Assembly (NCBI GenBank): GCA_013817135.1
Contig: JACDDF010000055.1
Location: 1 to 9,134, forward strand
Origin: Nitrospirales bacterium
GTDB lineage: Bacteria; Nitrospirota; Nitrospiria; Nitrospirales; UBA8639
Length of the DNA: 9,134 bases
Direction of reading: 5' to 3'
The notes under the pieces are model-generated. The model was not told the origin of the DNA and did no database searches. It was given only the letters and a program-made list of their open reading frames with translations. Below, piece after piece: positions 7,262 to 9,134 of this stretch (positions are counted from its first letter, which is position 1; the number at the start of each line of letters is the position of its first letter). The translations under genes and the position numbers were made by a program.

Positions 7262-7364
7262 GATGTCCTCCTTGTCGTGCTCAGAACGACTTCACCGATA
7301 CATACAAAAGTCTTTGACGCATTGCGACCGAACCCTTTCTGATTCTGACATAATCAAGGGGTTA

Positions 7365-7393
7365 AAAATAAGGTAAATGAACTGGTTTCTCAA
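7365..7393 (-). promoter_or_regulatory. Possible promoter of the three-gene - strand unit
   Basis: On the - strand TTGAGA (7388-7393, 5 of 6 consensus bases) and TATTTT (7365-7370, 4 of 6) are separated by 17 bp. Transcription would start near 7358 and give a leader of about 97 nt before the ATG at 7261. Nothing else coding was seen in 7262-7525. Confidence 0.3.
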
Positions 7394-7525
7394 AATCTCA
7401 CCGTGTCTCTGATGTCTGTGAGCGGAAATTTTGGTGAATCTAGAAATAATCTGTTATGGGTCTATATTTTTGGCTTTGGCTCTAACCGCCGCCTGTCGAT
7501 AGCCTACACGATAGAGCTAGGATGA

Positions 7526-7892
7526 TTACACCACATCCACCTGGAGGAGCAACAATTTACCTCGCATGGCCGAATGGAGGTCGCAGTTGAATTCGTAGTC
7601 ATCTGGCCGTAGCATCCGAATCCCAATTGAATGATCGTCCCCGGGTCAAGGTATAAGGCCTCAAGACCTTTCCCATAGACCTGCACGCCATTCGAAAAGG
7701 TGCGAACCCGTAAGCTTTGAAACAATTGAGACGTGAACCTGTGTTGGATACCATCGTCGATTTTGATGTTCAGGACCACAGAGGAACTCTCCGAGGGGGA
7801 ACCCATTTTGTTATAAAATATTGGGACTGACGAATAGTGAGCTCGATTTCCACCTCGGGGGCCTGAGCAATCTTGAAACGCCGCCTATCCAT
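7526..7892 (-). pseudogene. Frameshifted cupredoxin-like (type 1 copper) gene remnant
   Basis: Three consecutive segments on the - strand make cupredoxin sense only when three frames are joined. Segment A (from ATG at 7892) reads MDRRRFKIAQAPEVEIELTI and RQSQYFITKWVP, then hits TGA at 7770. Segment B (about 7795-7620) reads VVLNIKIDDGIQHRF, then GVQVYGKGLEALYLDPG, with a likely His copper ligand in QHRF. Segment C (7618-7526) reads RMLRPDDYEFNCDLHSAMRG and ends KLLLLQVDVV plus TAA. Its C-X2-H-X2-M is the Cys/His/Met ligand loop of type 1 copper proteins, with amicyanin-like spacing. Each junction is explained by one missing base (or two extra). Without correction segment B runs on through 7504 in the wrong frame. 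No intact signal peptide is visible; hydrophobic IIGSIGTVLI just upstream of 7892 may be its remnant. Intact homologues carry electrons or copper in the periplasm. A sequencing error at two sites is possible but less likely. Confidence 0.7.
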
Positions 7893-8372
7893 GATCAGGA
7901 CGGTACCGATCGATCCTATAATGTGCGAGATAATTCAGCGTTCACGCACTATCATGTTAATCATTCCAAGCGATTCATTAAGTGGAGTGCCCCGGCAGCA
8001 TTACAATGGAATCTTGAAGGAAAGTGAGTCCCAATTTAATCCCGCCAATATTCGACAAACATTCACTCAGTGAAAACTATGGGCTAAAGATTCAATGAAT
8101 GAGTTATCTAGGATCACCTTTCATTAAATATGAGGGCCATACCCTACCAATCGACGCAGTTTTCCGAACATAATAATTATTCGGTGCTTAGTGGTGTTTT
8201 AGGGTATGGCTTCTGTGATCAATGGACGTATGAATAAACTTCAGCCAACGGGATGACGTTGAGGAGTGTACATGGACCTTGTTGCCATTCGATAAGGGGA
8301 TTCAGAAAGGGAAGAGATCAGATTGTCTGGCATGCATAGCGGAACGCACTGTTCGAGGAAAGAGAAAGGAAC
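7893..8372. other. Stretch without intact genes
   Basis: I see no credible gene here apart from possible upstream remnants of the cupredoxin pseudogene near 7893-7937 and the inverted-repeat element at 8136-8210. Short frames in this stretch have no ribosome binding sites and no recognisable protein sense. The region is probably eroded. Confidence 0.5.
8136..8210. repeat. 75-bp element with perfect 11-bp terminal inverted repeats (MITE-like or regulatory hairpin)
   Basis: GCCATACCCTA (8136-8146) and TAGGGTATGGC (8200-8210) are exact reverse complements. Inside them, CCA/TGG, GCA/TGC and CCGAA/TTCGG (8164-8168 with 8180-8184) continue a partly paired stem around an AT-rich loop (CATAATAATTA). 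No T run follows on either side and no clear target duplication flanks it. A small non-autonomous transposable element or an extragenic palindrome is the most likely identity. A structured leader RNA for the gene at 8376 is a weaker option. Confidence 0.55.
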
Positions 8373-8375
8373 ATG

Positions 8376-8765
8376 ATGTTTATCGTAAAAAGATTGCCAG
8401 TACTTCTGGTGGTTTTGGCCGTGATCCTTACGGGAATGGGAACCGAGTCGGCATTCGCCGAATAAATTCGGCCTATACAATCGATTCTCAGTGATGTGGA
8501 AAGACACATTGGAGAATTGCCCATCAACCTGGATAACATCAGAAAACGGATAGATTTTTTCCATAACCTTCCTGTCACCCATGATCCAGTCATTCAGGAA
8601 TTGCGAAAGCTTGATCTTCAAGGATGGACAGTTCATCTGGAACAATGGGAACTGCAACTTGAACATTTGCGATTTGCGGAGACCATGCTACGACAAGTTC
8701 AGGGACTTCCCGGTGAACAGCAGTGGACCCCATCTATTGGACAGCTATTTCCAGATGCTAAGTGA
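8376..8765 (+). pseudogene. Secreted helical protein, interrupted by one in-frame TAA after the signal peptide
   Basis: A clear signal peptide starts at ATG 8376 (or 8373): MFIVKRLPVLLVVLAVILTG followed by MGTESAFAE, with A-F-A as cleavage site. AAAGGA at 8365-8370 gives 5-nt spacing to 8376. The next codon is TAA (8463-8465). The same frame then continues without interruption for 99 codons: IRPIQSILSDVERHIGELPI, then charged amphipathic helix (IRKRIDFFHN, ELRKLDLQGWTVHLEQWELQ), to TGA at 8763. With the stop restored (CAA, GAA or AAA to TAA would be one change) this is a secreted protein of about 100 mature residues. No family is recognised. A nonsense mutation is the simplest reading; readthrough cannot be excluded. 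The final stop coincides with the start of the mobile element, so the true C-terminus may be lost. Confidence 0.7.
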
Positions 8766-8806
8766 AATCTTCTGCGGTATATTTTCTTCAACGAAAGGAG
8801 CAGAAG

Positions 8807-9097
8807 ATGACACGACGATCTCGACGTAATCATTCCCCGGCGTTTAAGGCGAGAGTGGCCTTAGCGGCGGTCAAGGGGGAGCGCACCTTGGCCGAGTTAG
8901 CGGAGCACTTTGATGTCCACCCCAATCAGATCCAGGATTGGAAGAAGCAGTTGGTCACGAAGGCCGCGAACGTGTTTGGAGCTGGGATGGTAGAAGCCGC
9001 GACGCAAGAGCAGGTACAACAAAAGTTACATGCCAAGATTGGGCAGTGGACGATGGAGAAGGATTTTTTAGCACACGCGCTCGGGCACGGCCGATGA
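8807..9097 (+). CDS. IS3-family transposase OrfA (DNA-binding subunit)
   Basis: This 96-residue protein has the OrfA pattern: a basic N-terminus (MTRRSRRNHSPAFKARVALA), then a helix-turn-helix (about 25-48, RTLAELAEHFDVHPNQIQDW). A linker (about 55-72) and a leucine-zipper-like end (KLHAKIGQWTMEKDFLAHAL, 73-92) follow; the zipper carries Trp where Leu is common. It binds the element ends and fuses to OrfB by frameshifting to make active transposase. ATG 8807 has AAAGGAG (8794-8800) 6 nt upstream, which decides this start over an in-frame upstream extension into the neighbouring remnant. Its TGA overlaps the orfB ATG as ATGA. Confidence 0.9.
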   Translation: MTRRSRRNHSPAFKARVALAAVKGERTLAELAEHFDVHPNQIQDWKKQLVTKAANVFGAGMVEAATQEQVQQKLHAKIGQWTMEKDFLAHALGHGR

Positions 9098-9105
9098 ACG
9101 AGCGC
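9064..9105 (+). promoter_or_regulatory. Programmed -1 ribosomal frameshift signal at the orfA/orfB junction
   Basis: The heptamer T TTT TTA (9064-9070) is in the correct phase of the orfA frame. After a 6-nt spacer, GCGCTCG (9077-9083) pairs perfectly with CGAGCGC (9099-9105) around a 15-nt loop. Slipping back one base leads through nine stop-free codons (STRARARP, then M of orfB) into orfB, which is in the -1 frame. This is the standard arrangement for making an IS3 OrfAB fusion transposase. Confidence 0.75.
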
Positions 9106-9134
9106 AAAGCCATGCTGACCTCTCAAACAGGGCT
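9094..9134 (+). CDS. IS3-family transposase OrfB (5' fragment, continues beyond window)
   Basis: The frame starts with ATG overlapping the orfA stop (ATGA) and reads MNERKAMLTSQTGL up to the edge. ERKAM followed by a short polar stretch is typical of the beginning of OrfB in this IS3 branch. The integrase (DDE) domain would lie outside the window. It is in the -1 frame relative to orfA. Confidence 0.7.
   Translation, partial: MNERKAMLTSQTG

Larger units (their letters stand above)
8763..9134 (+). mobile_element. IS3-family insertion sequence, left part (runs off window)
   Basis: The element carries an IS3-type orfA followed by the start of orfB. The left end is not proven. TGAAATCTTCTGCGG from 8763 begins with the TG common to this family and lies 44 bp before orfA, a usual distance. 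The right end is outside the window, so the terminal repeat and target duplication could not be checked. Confidence 0.6.

Noticed and set aside
7497..7516. CGATAG direct repeat (two copies)
   Set aside because: Six-base repeat of two copies is expected by chance; no further units or structure.
7504..7806. Intact 100-residue - strand protein
   Set aside because: The first residues and the last 35 are out-of-frame noise; only the middle is cupredoxin-like, so it is a segment of a pseudogene.
7821..8073. Overlapping + strand frames of 66-68 codons
   Set aside because: No ribosome binding site or domain; partly antisense to the cupredoxin remnant.

Overview
The window looks like a chromosomal segment of a Gram-negative bacterium with roughly balanced base composition. 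A Do/DegP-type periplasmic protease with two PDZ domains and a lipoprotein-type signal support a double-membrane cell. The style of the genes recalls Nitrospira-like (Nitrospirota) genomes, but that is an impression, not a proof.

Positions 1-3851 (+ strand) hold a tight ion-homeostasis cluster. It comprises a membrane protein of the MscS/TM-helix type (5' end outside the window), a soluble protein made of an MgtE N domain plus a CBS pair, a full-length MgtE magnesium channel whose GTG start overlaps the preceding stop (GTGA), and a soluble CBS-pair protein with its own good ribosome binding site. The MgtE-like half protein next to a complete MgtE suggests hetero-oligomeric gating, which is an inference.

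Positions 3852-5779 hold an intergenic stretch with a long imperfect hairpin (3899-3960), a Do-family serine protease with catalytic His, Asp and Ser all present, and just behind it a possible 35-residue Cys-containing mini-protein with an AGGAGG ribosome binding site.

Positions 5780-7261 (- strand, convergent with the protease) hold three genes in a row: a small membrane-anchored coiled-coil protein, a membrane-anchored protein of unknown function, and a lipoprotein. They look like one transcription unit.

Positions 7262-9134 are a region in decay and under mobile-element attack. A cupredoxin-like gene on the - strand can be read only by joining three frames. A 75-bp element with perfect 11-bp terminal inverted repeats follows. 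Next is a secreted helical protein whose frame is broken by one TAA exactly at the end of its signal peptide. An IS3-family element then begins and runs off the right edge. Its orfA/orfB junction carries a textbook -1 frameshift signal: TTTTTTA, a 6-nt spacer and a 7-bp stem.

No CRISPR array, tRNA or rRNA was seen. The best leads are the MgtE half-protein pair, the mini-protein behind the protease, the two recent pseudogenes and the inverted-repeat element.
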